Program-made: the position numbers and the translations under genes
From: Conus ventricosus
Lineage: Eukaryota; Mollusca; Gastropoda; Neogastropoda; Conidae
NCBI GenBank assembly: GCA_018398815.1
Contig: CM031595.1
Coordinates: 135,923,603 to 135,987,602, forward strand
Direction of reading: 5' to 3'
Length of the DNA stretch: 64,000 nt
Notes under the pieces: model-generated
Told to the model about the DNA's origin: nothing
The model's input: only the letters and a program-made list of their open reading frames with translations
The model's database searches: none
Shown here: positions 31,182 to 43,397 of the stretch, one piece after another
Layout: each line of letters starts with the position of its first letter
How positions within the stretch are numbered: the first letter of the stretch is position 1

Positions 31182-31306
31182 AACACAAGTGAACACAGAC
31201 TGACTCAGCACCAGTGCAGTGCCTCCTCGGGTGGGTTGCCTCAGGACAACTTGACACTGACTGCTCCGTGAGGATGGATGTGCAAGGATGTGACCAAGAC
31301 GAGCTT
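31182..31306 (+). repeat. Interspersed core repeat, extra plus-strand copy in block A'
   Basis: Nearly identical to 2101-2226 and in the same plus orientation, although block A' is inverted. No counterpart exists at the matching position of block A. Confidence 0.7.
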
Positions 31307-31309
31307 GTT

Positions 31310-31670
31310 AGTTCCTTTACCTGCCAAGATAAACAGTTGCATAAAGTAATTTTTTCCTTTAACATATTTTAAAGCTAGATCCTTTACCTGCCCAGATAAC
31401 AGTCCGTAAAGTAATGTTTCATTTAAACATGTTTAAAGCTAGACCCTTTTACCTGCCCGGGATAACAGTTCCATAAAGTAATGTTCCCTTTAAACATGTT
31501 TAAAGCTGGGATCCTTTACCTGCCCAGATAACAGTTCCATAAAAGTAATGTTTCATTTAAAAAATGTTTGAAGCTAGTTTCCTTTACCTCCCCAGGTAAC
31601 ATTTCCCATAAAGTAATTGTTTCATTAAACATGTTTAAAAGCTAGATCCGGTTCCTGCCCACCTTTAAAT
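31310..31670 (-). repeat. Minisatellite of about 65 bp, block A' copy (more regular)
   Basis: Five to six units with CTTTACCTGCCCAGATAACA, GTAAAGTAATGTTTCATT and the 16-bp perfect palindrome TTTAAACATGTTTAAA (for example 31422-31437 and 31489-31504). Confidence 0.85.
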
Positions 31671-33839
31671 CACCTCTTTCATGAGCACTGCCTTTGCTTC
31701 ACCAATTTATTCAGGTAAACTGCAGCCTCTCATCTATTTTGAAGCAACCCTACCAGAGAGAAAACTACTAGTTATTTGCCATACATAAGAACTAAAACAT
31801 AGGTAAATGGTGAACGAAATGGCTTGTATAATTTCAATGGATTGCAGCTCTCATGTGTGGAAAAAAATTCTGCATGTTGCTAATGCTTAAGTTTCAGCAC
31901 ATCACAGTTTGTGAGAGACGTGCCCGGCTTAAACTTTGGATTGTGCTCATTCTGCGATCATTTGTCACACTGAACTCATCAACAGAATGTCAAGATTCTC
32001 AATGTATTGAAGAACCACAAGTGCTTGACTTGCCATGAGCAGACAAACAGGCAGTTTGTGTATTCATTGTTTGTAATTAAAGAAAAATTGCAAGCCATGG
32101 TTACAAGGCTATTCAAGAAAATCACCAACATGACTTGCTATGGTTTTGAGCACATTGCATGTAAACAGCCAGAAGAAGGGCAAGGAATCTAACTTGAATT
32201 TTCTCATCAATTTTTGTTCCCTGTTCAGCAAACGAGAATGGTGCTGTGTTTCTGCTTGGTTTTGAACATGCTCATACATGGGGATTACATCATCTTTCTT
32301 CAAAAACCCTTTATGTGACTAGCCTCCCTTATCAATGTGGTTTATTGAAATAGCTTCCATCCCTTCCTATTATCTCTAAATTTGCCTTACCATCTGGTGA
32401 TAGTCCCCAAATGTTCTTATGTTGTTCCTTACCTTAAGTTTTGGTTATCCAGGTAAATGCCCCAAAATTGCAGTCGCTGTTCTGTCTTTTAGTTTGTGAA
32501 TTTTTTATCATTGTTATGTGAATGATAGTTCAAAATACAGCACTTTTACCCACATAACCACAATAGCTGTTGTAAAACAGCACACACACACACACAACCA
32601 CACACAAAGAAACCAATCCGAATCAAACTGGTTGCAGTAAGTACTATTGATCTTTTGCTGGAAAGGCCTGCACACACACACATCCCTCGCACAACATACA
32701 GTCATATGCTTGCATGCACCACACATTAAATTCACATAAACGTATTAAACCAAATTTTTGAAAACATTTGACTTGTATTTGTGGCCAGCAAACCACTCCG
32801 TTCCATCTACTTTTTTTGTGCGATAGAATGAAACCCTATTACCTGCTGGTTGTTGAACACATGAAACCGTCGATGTCAGTCTTTGAAGACTCATCTCTAA
32901 CGAATAAAAACATTTTTAAAGGGTTGTTCAAGGACTGATTAAGAGCCCAATTGGACATTTACTTTAATGCTGTGTCATTTTCCCCCATTTTGGGTTTTGT
33001 TGGTTGTTTATTTAGTGTTTCTTTTAAGTTTGGATTCAGTTTATGTGAGGTTTTTTTTTTTTTTATCTAGGCCTAATTGCATTATAACATACCTACGTAC
33101 GCCCAAAATCAACACAACTGTCCGCATGCATACACCCAAAAACACCACATGCACACACACAAAACACTACATACTGTCTAAGATCACTGTTAGGTGGATA
33201 GACGTTAAATTAAGAACGAACGTAACGTATATGCAACATGGAAACACACATACAAATGATGCATGCACTTGCATACATACACACACAAAATGGAAACATA
33301 CACACATATGTGCCCCTTTTGTAACAGTGGTACATGAAATTTTGTGTTACATTAGCTTGATTGAAAGAAAGGACGTGAGTAGCTTTTGTCAAACCCCAAA
33401 TCAGACTAAACTTTGCTTTCCTCTTTCAGGCCCTGTGACACAAGATCCTACTTTTTTTTTTCCAACTAAACCCCCCTTTGTATTGTCTCAAGGCATCAAC
33501 TGAAATAAGAGATTGATAGAAAGTTGTTTTTTTTCAAACATTGTTTGAATATCGAGTGTCACACAAAATAAAAACAGTAGAAGACTAAGACATCGTTGGA
33601 GCAGTTTTCATTCCTGTGAATTTTTTTTTTTTTGATTTTTTTTTTTTCAAGCAGTTGCACACAGTTAGTGTAAAGTTCAGTGCACAGTTTGTGCAAAGAG
33701 TCACATTTCATGTTTTGTCTCTCTGTGCTCTGAACTAACGCTCACCACGCCCCTTGACACAAAGAAAACACATGCTCATCTGTGAAAAAATGTGTGTTCC
33801 ATCATTGAAGAATACAACACAAACATGCACTCATACAGT

Positions 33840-33955
33840 TGCTCACACACACACACACAAAACCCCACACACACACACACACACACACACACCCCACACA
33901 CACACACAACACAAAACAATGCACACGCACACACATGCGCACTCACACACACACA

Positions 33956-33995
<40 letters not shown>

Positions 33996-34017
33996 CTCTC
34001 TCTCTCTCTCTCTCTCC
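33840..34017 (+). repeat. (AC)n(CT)n compound microsatellite on contig 2
   Basis: Long interrupted AC tract, then a pure CT tract, just before the tRNA-like SINE. Confidence 0.95.
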
Positions 34018-34111
34018 TTATTAAGCAGTCGGGTTTGAGAATGATAATACACATTAAATGAACATATGTGCATAAAGTTTTTTTTTTAATTACTACAGAA
34101 GATAGTAAGGA

Positions 34112-34400
34112 ACAAGCGAAACCCAGTGGTTAGTGTTGGAGACTCTGACTGGAGATCATGTGTTTAATTCCCATCAGAGCCATGTTGGATTTTTTACCCC
34201 AGACCGACTCCTATCCAAAAACTGATTTTTCTATGGGCTCAGTTGGGAAGACGGGGATCACACCATCCAGTTTCCATCCACGTAAGGGATGCATCTCTGA
34301 GAGTGTTCCCAAAAATTTTCCAGACTAATACTGCAGGTGTCTGTATCTCTCGGGCCTGGTTGACGCCGAGATATATTACGAAAAGAAAAGCATAGAGAAA
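34112..34400 (+). mobile_element. tRNA-derived SINE candidate
   Basis: TGGTTAGTGTTGG (34127-34139) fits a polymerase III A box and GTGTTTAATTCCC (34160-34172) a B box, at the spacing of a tRNA. The body continues GAGCCATGTTGGATTTTTTACC to about 34400. The right end is unclear; a core-like repeat follows at 34733. Confidence 0.55.
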
Positions 34401-34732
34401 CAGCCTTGTTATGCAGTTTGCCCACAATGAAATCGTAGCATCATCTTTGTCATCCTCATCTCATTGATCAGCATACAAAAGTCTCAAATTCTGTGGCCCT
34501 TCATGGCCTGCTCTTAGGGGTATGTCAGTTTCTTCCACCCCTTTGGGTGTGATTCCATCCGAGTCAGGGTATTGGCAAGTATGTGGAGGCTGTCATTGGA
34601 TGGATGGGTGGCGCCCTCTGGATGAAGGGCTCACTGACACCAGCTCCGAAACTTAGCAATTATTGTTGTCAATAAGGGGGTTTAGAAGGTGGCGTCCTGC
34701 GTATTTTGGATTAGATTAGTTGCCACTGAACA

Positions 34733-34860
34733 CCACCGAAGTGACTCAGCAGCAGTGCAGTGTGGGTTGGGGTGGGTCTGGTGGGTTGTCTCCGGATGAC
34801 TTGACATTGACTGCTTCTGTGGATTGCCAGTGCCAGAGCTGTGGCGGGCCGAGCCAAGCT
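34733..34860 (+). repeat. Interspersed core repeat, diverged copy
   Basis: GTGACTCAGCAGCAGTGCAG, GGTGGGTTGTCTCCGGATGA and CTTGACATTGACTGCT align with the other copies. It follows a tRNA-like SINE head at 34112, though about 330 bases separate them. Confidence 0.6.
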
Positions 34861-35364
34861 GTGGTTGTGGAATGGGGGTCGGAATAAATGGCATAGGTGA
34901 AATGCCACCGAGGTGGCACAGAAGATGGGACAGAAAAAAAACAAAAAGCATAATGCTATTTTTCCCTTTAGGCCAATACCTGAAGCTGTAACTGCTAAGT
35001 TCCTGCAGCAACATGAGTATGTATTTAATAACATGCCAGATATCCCTGGTCCAGTTGTCAATTCTAAGTCACCTGTGTGTTGAGAGAGTTACAGAGATGA
35101 AGAAGCATGATAGCACCTATTAGTGTATGGTTCAATCCAGAAGGAAAACAGAAACATGGACAAGTCATAACGGGTGAGGGAACACATCTTGAGCTCTAGT
35201 TTTTATGAATATTTTTTACCATTACAATTGACTGTAAGCCAGCTATTTTTTTTTTTTGTCTTTAAATTGAAAATCTGCACAATGTCCCCAGGACATGTAT
35301 ATACTACTGATTTTAAATGTTTTTCCCTTCTTTCATGGTCTGAATGTTTCTTTATGGTGTTCAG

Positions 35365-35439
35365 TATTGAAGAGCTTGTGAAACCGGGAGTCACGGACTT
35401 CTGTTTGATGACAGTCAGCAGTTGGCACAGCAGCTTCAG
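35365..35439 (+). CDS. ALG1: ALG1 exon k (IEELVKPG ... LAQQLQ), 1-nt deletion
   Basis: The acceptor is TGGTGTTCAG and the donor GTAAAA. The first base completes Cys from exon j, then IEELVKPGV; after one apparently missing base the frame continues GLLFDDSQQLAQQLQ. This matches human [25 protein letters not shown]. The exon is 75 bp where 76 are expected. The contig 1 counterpart lies left of the window. Confidence 0.88.
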
Positions 35440-36070
35440 GTAAAAAACAAGATATTTTTCTAATGATTTGTTGTTTATTAGTAAAAAGAACACTACAGCG
35501 AATCAAAAGCAACATGCCTGAATCATCACCAAACTGTATCAAGCAAGATAAAACAATGGAAAGCTAGTGAAACTGGTGCCCAACAATAAAAGCAGTGCTT
35601 TATTCAGATATCAAGAGTGACCAAGTAATCTGCAGATGTTATGAAAGTTGAGCAAATGAGCATGCGCCTCATTGAAGAAAGAACCTGAGAGGCTTTTTCA
35701 AACATGCAATACATAATGACGAAAACGTTCTTGATTTGGCAGTATCATTTTAAATTTTTAATTTGAGCTTCCATCTCAAGTTATTTCTTTCCCTTTTTAG
35801 TTCAGCAAGGGAGTTTGTCTTTTCACTGGCGTTTTTTTGTTTATTTGACCATCAGCAGGCTTATACAGAAACTATGAACCTATGGTAACCAAAACTATGT
35901 CAAAAGATGAAATGTGGCTCAGGTAAAACCCATTGGATTTTGGTGGAGATCTGAGACGCGGATCAGAATCAGATTATGGCTTCAGCATGATTTGGCCAGA
36001 TAATTACAAATATTTAAATTTTGCGAAACTGTTGAAGCGATTTAACGGAACTCGCTGCAAAAAATAGAAT

Positions 36071-36850
36071 GTGGCTCAAGGATCACAACTCATGAATTGG
36101 GAGCAGACCGTTGACAGTGCATCTGGATCAAACAGCAGATTTCAGGCCTCTGTTCACATTACATTTACATTCCTGGTCAACAGCACAACCAACACCCATG
36201 CTGAAATCTACATGAACGGACAACAGCTTGAAGAAGTGGGCGCTTTCAAATACCTTGGCGCCCCCTCTCACCAAAGACGGTCGCTCTACAACAGAAATCA
36301 AGACCAGACTAGCGATCGCAACCCGCAGCAAGGCAAAGCTAAACAAGATCTGGAAGAGCAGGGAGATCAGCTTTTTCCCACAAAGATGAAGCTGTACAAG
36401 TCCCTGGTGCTGTCCATCCTGCTGTATGGCTGCGAAAGTGGACCAGACAGCAGAGACCCCCAAGAGAAACCAGACGTTTTAAACTAAATGCTTCAGGCGC
36501 TTGCTCGGGATCTCTTGGCAAGACCCCGGGAAAACAAACGACCTTGTGAGGAGCCAAAACATCACTTGCAGGCCCCCAAGAACCCCTCTTGGCAAAAAGT
36601 CAAGAAGAGGAAGCGTCGTGGTTTGGGCATGTCATCGCACAATTCACGCCCAAAACAGTCATCCAGGGGACGCTGGAAGGCGGCAGACGAAGGGGACGAC
36701 AAACCAAATGCGGATGGACAACATCAAAGAATGGACCAGGATGGATGGCCCCACGTGATGCGACAGGCAGAGGACAGGGCCCGGATGGCGGTGCTGGCTT
36801 CGAAGTGTCTCTCACTCTCCTCTACGCCCATCATGGGCCCAAAAGAATGA
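36071..36850 (+). mobile_element. 3' end of a second non-LTR retrotransposon ORF, frameshifted
   Basis: Readable pieces in shifting frames: NTHAEIYMNGQQLEEVGAFK YLGA, PTKMKLYKSLVLSILLYGCES, WFGHVIAQ, VIQGTLEGGRRRGRQTKC and ending HHGPK. This is the conserved tail downstream of the polymerase domain in animal endonuclease/RT elements. It is 5'-truncated with at least two frameshifts, so it is a dead copy. It lies between ALG1 exons k and l, in the same orientation as the gene. Confidence 0.85.
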
Positions 36851-37404
36851 TGTGATGACAATTTTCCTCTGAAAATGAAAAAGTGAACATTGTAAAGCTA
36901 CTGTTGTGAATTTTGGGAAAAGTCTTTAAAGGGAATATTTTTCTATTGAAGATTGAAACTTTTCAATGAGAAGAATAATGACTTTTCATATTTTTACATG
37001 TCATTTCGGTTGGGGAGGGTGGGTGAGGAGGGAAGACAGGGAAGTGACCCCCATAGTTTGCACCAACAGTACTAATTCCAAAAGCAAAAAAAAAAGAAAA
37101 GAAAGAAAAAAAAGAAAAAAATCACATGGAGGTATAAAGTGACTGAATGGTAAATCCATGACTTTTTTCTTACCTTGGCAGACGTGCACTCGTTTGAGAG
37201 CTCTTCTGATCTATTTATTTCAAATCCTGCACAGTGTGGCCCCATGGCCAAGTAGGAGTGGCATACAGTAGGAGGGGAGTAAATCTACATAAGGTGAAAC
37301 AACTTGATGCAACTGAAACCAAGACAGATGATATTCACGTTTTATTTCTTTTTACATTCAATTTTCTGTAGCCCAATAGGTTTCTTTTTTCTGTTACCTT
37401 GCAG

Positions 37405-37542
37405 GAGCTGTTAGCAGAGTTTCCAGACAAGACAACAAGCTGAAGACATTCGAGGAGAATCTGAAGCAGTTCCAGGCCTTACGCTGGCATGATCAGTGGA
37501 AGGAAAAAGGTGCTGCCACTGTTCTCAGTGTGGGAAAAATAA
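37405..37542 (+). CDS. ALG1: ALG1 terminal exon l with stop codon (two compensating indels)
   Basis: The acceptor is CTGTTACCTTGCAG. The reading starts ELLAEFPDKT in phase 0. After an apparent one-base loss near 37435 it reads KLKTFEENLKQFQALRWHDQ, and after an apparent one-base gain near 37510 VLPLFSVWEK and TAA. This matches the C-terminal end of ALG1 ([21 protein letters not shown], VLPLV). Total length is 138 bp because the indels cancel. Confidence 0.9.
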
Positions 37543-40500
37543 TTCTCAGTAAATGAACAGACCGTGCTAGTCTTTGGTTCCCTGCTGCAATGATAAAGGT
37601 ATGATTCAGATGTGGTTACTGTGGTGTTGTGATCATTCACAGTGCTAATGGAATTGAAATGCAGCAATGGCTTTGTGGTGAGTGACACACAAGTATTGAT
37701 TGATTGATGGCTTTTGGCTATTGCACGTCAATAGCTCCTTGTGCGATGTGACTGTGACAGAATTGAGTCCAGATGTGGATGAGGATGGGGAATAATTTTA
37801 GCATGAGAGGTAATCCGTTTACAATGTATGGAGAGTTGAACAGCCAAAACTGGACAGCAAAAACAAAAAAAAAGAAAAAGAGAGAGAAAAGGTGTGAAGT
37901 TTTGTGTGACCATTGCGTAGAGGTTATTCTATCTCTACCATTAAATCAAATTTTATAGAATGATAAGGGACTTGTTCTTTAGAAAAAGACTTAAAGTAAA
38001 GAAAAAAAGCCTTAAAGATGGTGGTAATCATGTAATGGAACACCTGCTCCCCCCATTCCCCTCAACAACAAACAATTAAAAAAAAGAAGATAGTTAAGAA
38101 AAATGAATAGCATGCAATAAAAAAGTTTTAGAAACAAGTTTATTTATATCAGTTTGATTTGTAATTCTGACACAGTATGAAATGGAAGGAACTGTGTTGA
38201 AATCAGTGTCCCGGCTTTAAAATATGTTGCAGACAAACATTCTATAATGTTGCACTACTCTCTCCATACTTTAAAATGATAAAACCAAGACATAAAATTC
38301 AATAATGTTTTTGAAGATGTCTGACTGTAATTGTGAATGAAGTCTTTTTAAAAGAAACATGACAAAATTTTTCATGTGAAGCAAAAGGAATGTCCAAGTT
38401 TGTTATGCAACCAGAAGTCTCCAAGAGGGGGTAGAAGGATGGAAAAGGGAAAAAGGCAGATTGAGAAAAAAATATTTTGTAAAATGAAGTCCCCTTACAT
38501 AAGTGTGTACGAGAACAGAATGTGTGCATAATGTACGGTTTAGGATAGAATTTGTTGCATTTTTTCCTCAAATTTTGGGGAGTTATGTGATGTTTGTTAT
38601 GCTAAACAGCTGGGTAGTACACAAAAAAAATTTTAAATCTTAGGTTTCTTGTCTTAAAAGGTGAATATGGCTACCAGTGGTGTATGTCAGTGTCTGAGCT
38701 ATGGAGTGAATGCAAATGCGTTTGTCATGAAAGAAGCAAAGCGGCTATAAAATGGTTCTCTACAATGTAAAATTTTACAGAGTTTAAATTGCCTTTACAA
38801 TCTGCTGCGCCTTTCTTTGTCGCTACATATTACCCACAGTCTTTGTTGATGTTGGACAGCAAACAGAATCTCGGTCAAGACTAACAACCAGCAAAGCCTG
38901 TCAGTCTGCTTTGCTTTGTGATGAGGTGGGATGACAAAACAGTGATTTTCGCTTTAGGCATGAATGCTTTTGGCATCCTTCCGAAGCATACAGGCATACC
39001 GTCTTGCACATCATGAAATTAGAGTAATCAGGGACACAAACTAAAGTTTGTTTTCTGTATAAAACTTTTTCTGCAGTAAATGTCAATCAGACATTCAATC
39101 ATAAAAAAGTAGTCAATGATTATTCACAATCTATCGGGGTGTTTTTTTTTTTTTTTTTCCAAACTTGATAACAAAAAAATGTTGGGAATTGTACATGTTC
39201 TGTCCAGCATAAATGTCATCAAATTGTGGAATGTTCATGAATCAAGACAAGTCATTTCGTGAATGTAGCATGGCAAAAACAAAACCCCTGTACATATTTC
39301 AAAACCCTTTTCAAAATCATTCTCTTATTTTTGAAAAAGTACATCATAAGATCATGGAAGGTTTTGCTTCATGTTTTGGGAAAGTAAAAGGTTGTTCAAT
39401 ACTTTGGGGCTTTAGTAAATCCGAAATCGTCAGTTTTTTATCTCAAAATACACAGCAAGGTGGCAAGAAAATTTTTGGACATCAGCATTTCAAAATGGGC
39501 AATGGACTATACAATACTGAAAGCCACATAATGAAGTTTTTAGTATTTTAAAATGAATAACAAGTATTTTAAAAATGAATAACAAGTACTTAAAAGACTC
39601 AACAAATATCATCAAGATATGGCATGATAGGATTTCATGTCTATTGAAATGTTCAGCAGCAGCATTGATCACACATCAATCTGATTTTTTTTTTTCACAA
39701 ATTTTCACATGCATACAAGTTGCCATATGATAATGTAATAATTCTGTGTATTGTATTCAAGATGAAAATAACAGAAATGTATGTCCTGGACGATGTAATT
39801 ACAGCAGTTTTATATGCAGTTAAGTAACTCATCACCATTATCAAAAATGCAAGCACTTCAAGCATGTCTATTCGCGCCAGTTAATAACAAACCCCAACAC
39901 TTTCTCAACACTTTTATAACCAAATAGTTTTGCAGGCACTGATCTAATGGTCATCAGCTGTTCTCACCTAACAAATGAATTTTTTTGATCTGATTTTGTT
40001 GGTAACTGGCAAATATAAGATTGAGTCCTGAGTGTAGTTTGAAGTTCATGAAATAAGACATTGACAACTTTCTGTCACATTCTCTTTTGTATGTTGATCA
40101 TTCTGTCTACACCCACCTCTCTCTGTATTGGTCTACCATGATTCTGTGAAAATTTTGTATCCAGTCCTGCCCTCATAAACGCCCGGATTACCGTAAATGC
40201 CAGTTCTGTCACTTTTATGTGCACCACAGCCTGGTCTGTTTTTAGGCATTTTGTTTTCCTGCATGTTTCAGGATTACACATTTCATAATCATCACGTATA
40301 TAAATGCTGCTCAATTGTTAAGAAAGATCTTCATGAGTCTATGCGATTTTTTTTTCCATGTGTAAAATGCAAAAAACTTCCCCTTGCATTTATATTTGCA
40401 CTCAGACATAGATATAGCACCGTAGTACAGTCCCCGTTTAGCTGTATATATTGTACAGGTGTAAATCTTTGGGTTTTTACGGTAACTCCAAGAAACATGT

Positions 40501-42397
40501 AAAAGTTAACGATGGAATTTAGAAAGGATATCTGATACACAGAAAGAACATGTCATGAATACTTAAATCTGTTTTCCACCACTGTGGAAATGGATTATTC
40601 TCATGCAGACAGGCTGAACACGTGAGGCACCCTTCTCCTCCTCCTCTCACTCCCCTCTCCTTTCTCTTACCCTCACACACACGTGTGATGGATTTTCTGT
40701 GTTTCTTTAAGCTGTTTCGAATTGAACATTAAGCAGCCTGATCCCAAAGACTCATGAAATCTGTTCGATTCAAGATATCCTAGATTTTTTTCTGATCTTT
40801 TGCCTGCAGGCAATCATGTGACAAACTTTTTCAAAAGTTGTTTTTCTGTCATTTCAATGTCAAATGCCGTTTATCAATTGTCAACAGTGTATTCACCATC
40901 TGCACACCAAACCTCATCAAAATCATTTTAAATTTTCCTACAGTTTGTTCTGAACTGTCTCTTCTGACTATGTCTTATTCATCACTTGTGAAAGTTCATT
41001 CTATCTGTCACCTGCGATATCAATACCTCCTTTATCAATTTGTCAAACTGTTCTATCATTTCTGTCATAACCGATTCATTTTTTTTATATATGGGATTTC
41101 CTTCCACTTCCACATGTTTTTTTTCTTGAAACAATCTGATGCTGGCCCAGCAACTGTGCAGTGGTTGTCATCACGGTTGCAAAAGCCGAGGCCTGCATGT
41201 GTTGGATCAGAACAGGCACCAGTGAACCCCACTGAAACCACACAGTGCCGAGTCTCTTCCCAAGCGCTTCATGATTTACATTCTATCTACCCCCGTATGG
41301 ACTGCTGACCCAGGGCATAACAGGATATATCTGAATGTGTTGTGTCTGGCAATGAAGGAGCTGTGTGGACTGGATGTCCAAACAGCTAGAATTTGGCAGT
41401 CGCCAAAGAAAAAGAAAGAGAAATTGCATAAAAGCTTAATGGCTTTGCTCTGTTTTCTCCCTGTCTGTTGATTGCCGGTTGTGCTTCAGGATCTCAGAAA
41501 CCTTCCTGGACCTATTTCAACCAAAAATTCACCAAAATACAGTGAGCCCAGGGACAACCCTAACTTCTCGGGGTGTGCTGTGATTTTTGGGTATGGAAGG
41601 TGTTCACATCGTAGAGCCAGGCACAACTTAAAAAGAAATTTTCCTGTTTTTTCCCTTCGAGGCCTTCCAGGTCACTATCAACGGGAGACACCCATTTGCA
41701 CTCTACCAGGGAATAACACCAGGGTGCAACAGGGCTCAGAACTTGATTCCTTACCTTCTGTGCACAGCTGTTTTCGGTTTGTAAGAAAAGCCGGTTGCTG
41801 TTGTGTATTGGACATCAGAGTGACTATTGGGAGAAGTCACTGAAAGTAACCAGATGAATGGGTGTTCGGATGGGTTGTGGTGTTTTGGTTCTGACTCTCG
41901 TCTCAAAGTTTGGATCGTGTACGACTTTTCCCCTACAAACCCACACCATACGAACATAGATAGCCAGGGAACACAGTGAAGATTTCTTCTTTTTTAGCGC
42001 CTGAACCCCTCAAAGAATCGTTTCCAAATCAATAATTCATTACATAGAATAAGATCAATGCCGTCAATTTAACATCAAACAAGACACTTCAACCATCATA
42101 TATCAGCGTGCATACTACGTATCTTCTATAATTCACAGATCTTGGCGCGTCCACAGTTTCACAAATACAATCAAACCCTCAGTTCACAGTACCCAAGCCA
42201 CAGTACAGCCTAAAATAAGCGAAAAGGATCCAGGTCCCCACCAGCCGTTCACCAAACACAACGATGAAGAAGAAACATTTTGGTCCCCTCAACACAGCAA
42301 GACAATTTTACGCCCCCCCCCCCCCCCCCCCCCCCCCCTCGAACTTATCAGAAGAAGAAACCAGCACAATTTCACAAAGACAAAAAACAGTAAACCA
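37543..42397. other. Downstream of ALG1 on contig 2
   Basis: Presumed 3' untranslated and intergenic DNA. No exons or transposon domains recognised. Composition becomes A/C-rich after about 41950, with a 26-base C run at 42313-42338. Confidence 0.6.
38116..38121 (+). promoter_or_regulatory. Candidate ALG1 polyadenylation signal
   Basis: AATAAA lies about 575 bases after the TAA of exon l in the direction of transcription on contig 2. AATAAA hexamers are common in AT-rich DNA, so this is only a candidate. Confidence 0.25.
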
Positions 42398-43397
42398 NNN
42401 NNNNNNNNNNNNNNNNNNNNNNNNNNNNNNNNNNNNNNNNNNNNNNNNNNNNNNNNNNNNNNNNNNNNNNNNNNNNNNNNNNNNNNNNNNNNNNNNNNNN
42501 NNNNNNNNNNNNNNNNNNNNNNNNNNNNNNNNNNNNNNNNNNNNNNNNNNNNNNNNNNNNNNNNNNNNNNNNNNNNNNNNNNNNNNNNNNNNNNNNNNNN
42601 NNNNNNNNNNNNNNNNNNNNNNNNNNNNNNNNNNNNNNNNNNNNNNNNNNNNNNNNNNNNNNNNNNNNNNNNNNNNNNNNNNNNNNNNNNNNNNNNNNNN
42701 NNNNNNNNNNNNNNNNNNNNNNNNNNNNNNNNNNNNNNNNNNNNNNNNNNNNNNNNNNNNNNNNNNNNNNNNNNNNNNNNNNNNNNNNNNNNNNNNNNNN
42801 NNNNNNNNNNNNNNNNNNNNNNNNNNNNNNNNNNNNNNNNNNNNNNNNNNNNNNNNNNNNNNNNNNNNNNNNNNNNNNNNNNNNNNNNNNNNNNNNNNNN
42901 NNNNNNNNNNNNNNNNNNNNNNNNNNNNNNNNNNNNNNNNNNNNNNNNNNNNNNNNNNNNNNNNNNNNNNNNNNNNNNNNNNNNNNNNNNNNNNNNNNNN
43001 NNNNNNNNNNNNNNNNNNNNNNNNNNNNNNNNNNNNNNNNNNNNNNNNNNNNNNNNNNNNNNNNNNNNNNNNNNNNNNNNNNNNNNNNNNNNNNNNNNNN
43101 NNNNNNNNNNNNNNNNNNNNNNNNNNNNNNNNNNNNNNNNNNNNNNNNNNNNNNNNNNNNNNNNNNNNNNNNNNNNNNNNNNNNNNNNNNNNNNNNNNNN
43201 NNNNNNNNNNNNNNNNNNNNNNNNNNNNNNNNNNNNNNNNNNNNNNNNNNNNNNNNNNNNNNNNNNNNNNNNNNNNNNNNNNNNNNNNNNNNNNNNNNNN
43301 NNNNNNNNNNNNNNNNNNNNNNNNNNNNNNNNNNNNNNNNNNNNNNNNNNNNNNNNNNNNNNNNNNNNNNNNNNNNNNNNNNNNNNNNNNNNNNNNN
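42398..43397. other. Assembly gap of 1000 N between contigs 2 and 3
   Basis: Exactly 1000 N. Both flanks are A/C-rich with long G or C homopolymers. Open frames drawn through this gap are not genes. Confidence 0.99.

Larger units (their letters stand above)
27522..32491 (-). repeat. Block A', inverted copy of 1-3683 at the start of contig 2
   Basis: Begins at the first base of contig 2 and runs to the point matching window base 1. It is about 1.3 kb longer than block A, mainly because of the 1.2-kb hAT-like element and a 120-bp extra segment near 31182. Probably the other allele in reverse orientation rather than a genomic palindrome. Confidence 0.95.
32492..35364. other. Contig 2 stretch, ALG1 intron between exons j and k
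   Basis: Unique sequence within the window (its partner would lie left of base 1). Contains the compound microsatellite, the SINE candidate and a core repeat. No exons seen. Confidence 0.75.

Noticed and set aside
1..32491. A giant genomic palindrome (inverted repeat of about 3.7-5 kb arms)
   Set aside because: The inverted arm begins exactly at a contig start after a placeholder gap, so orientation was chosen by the scaffolder rather than observed.
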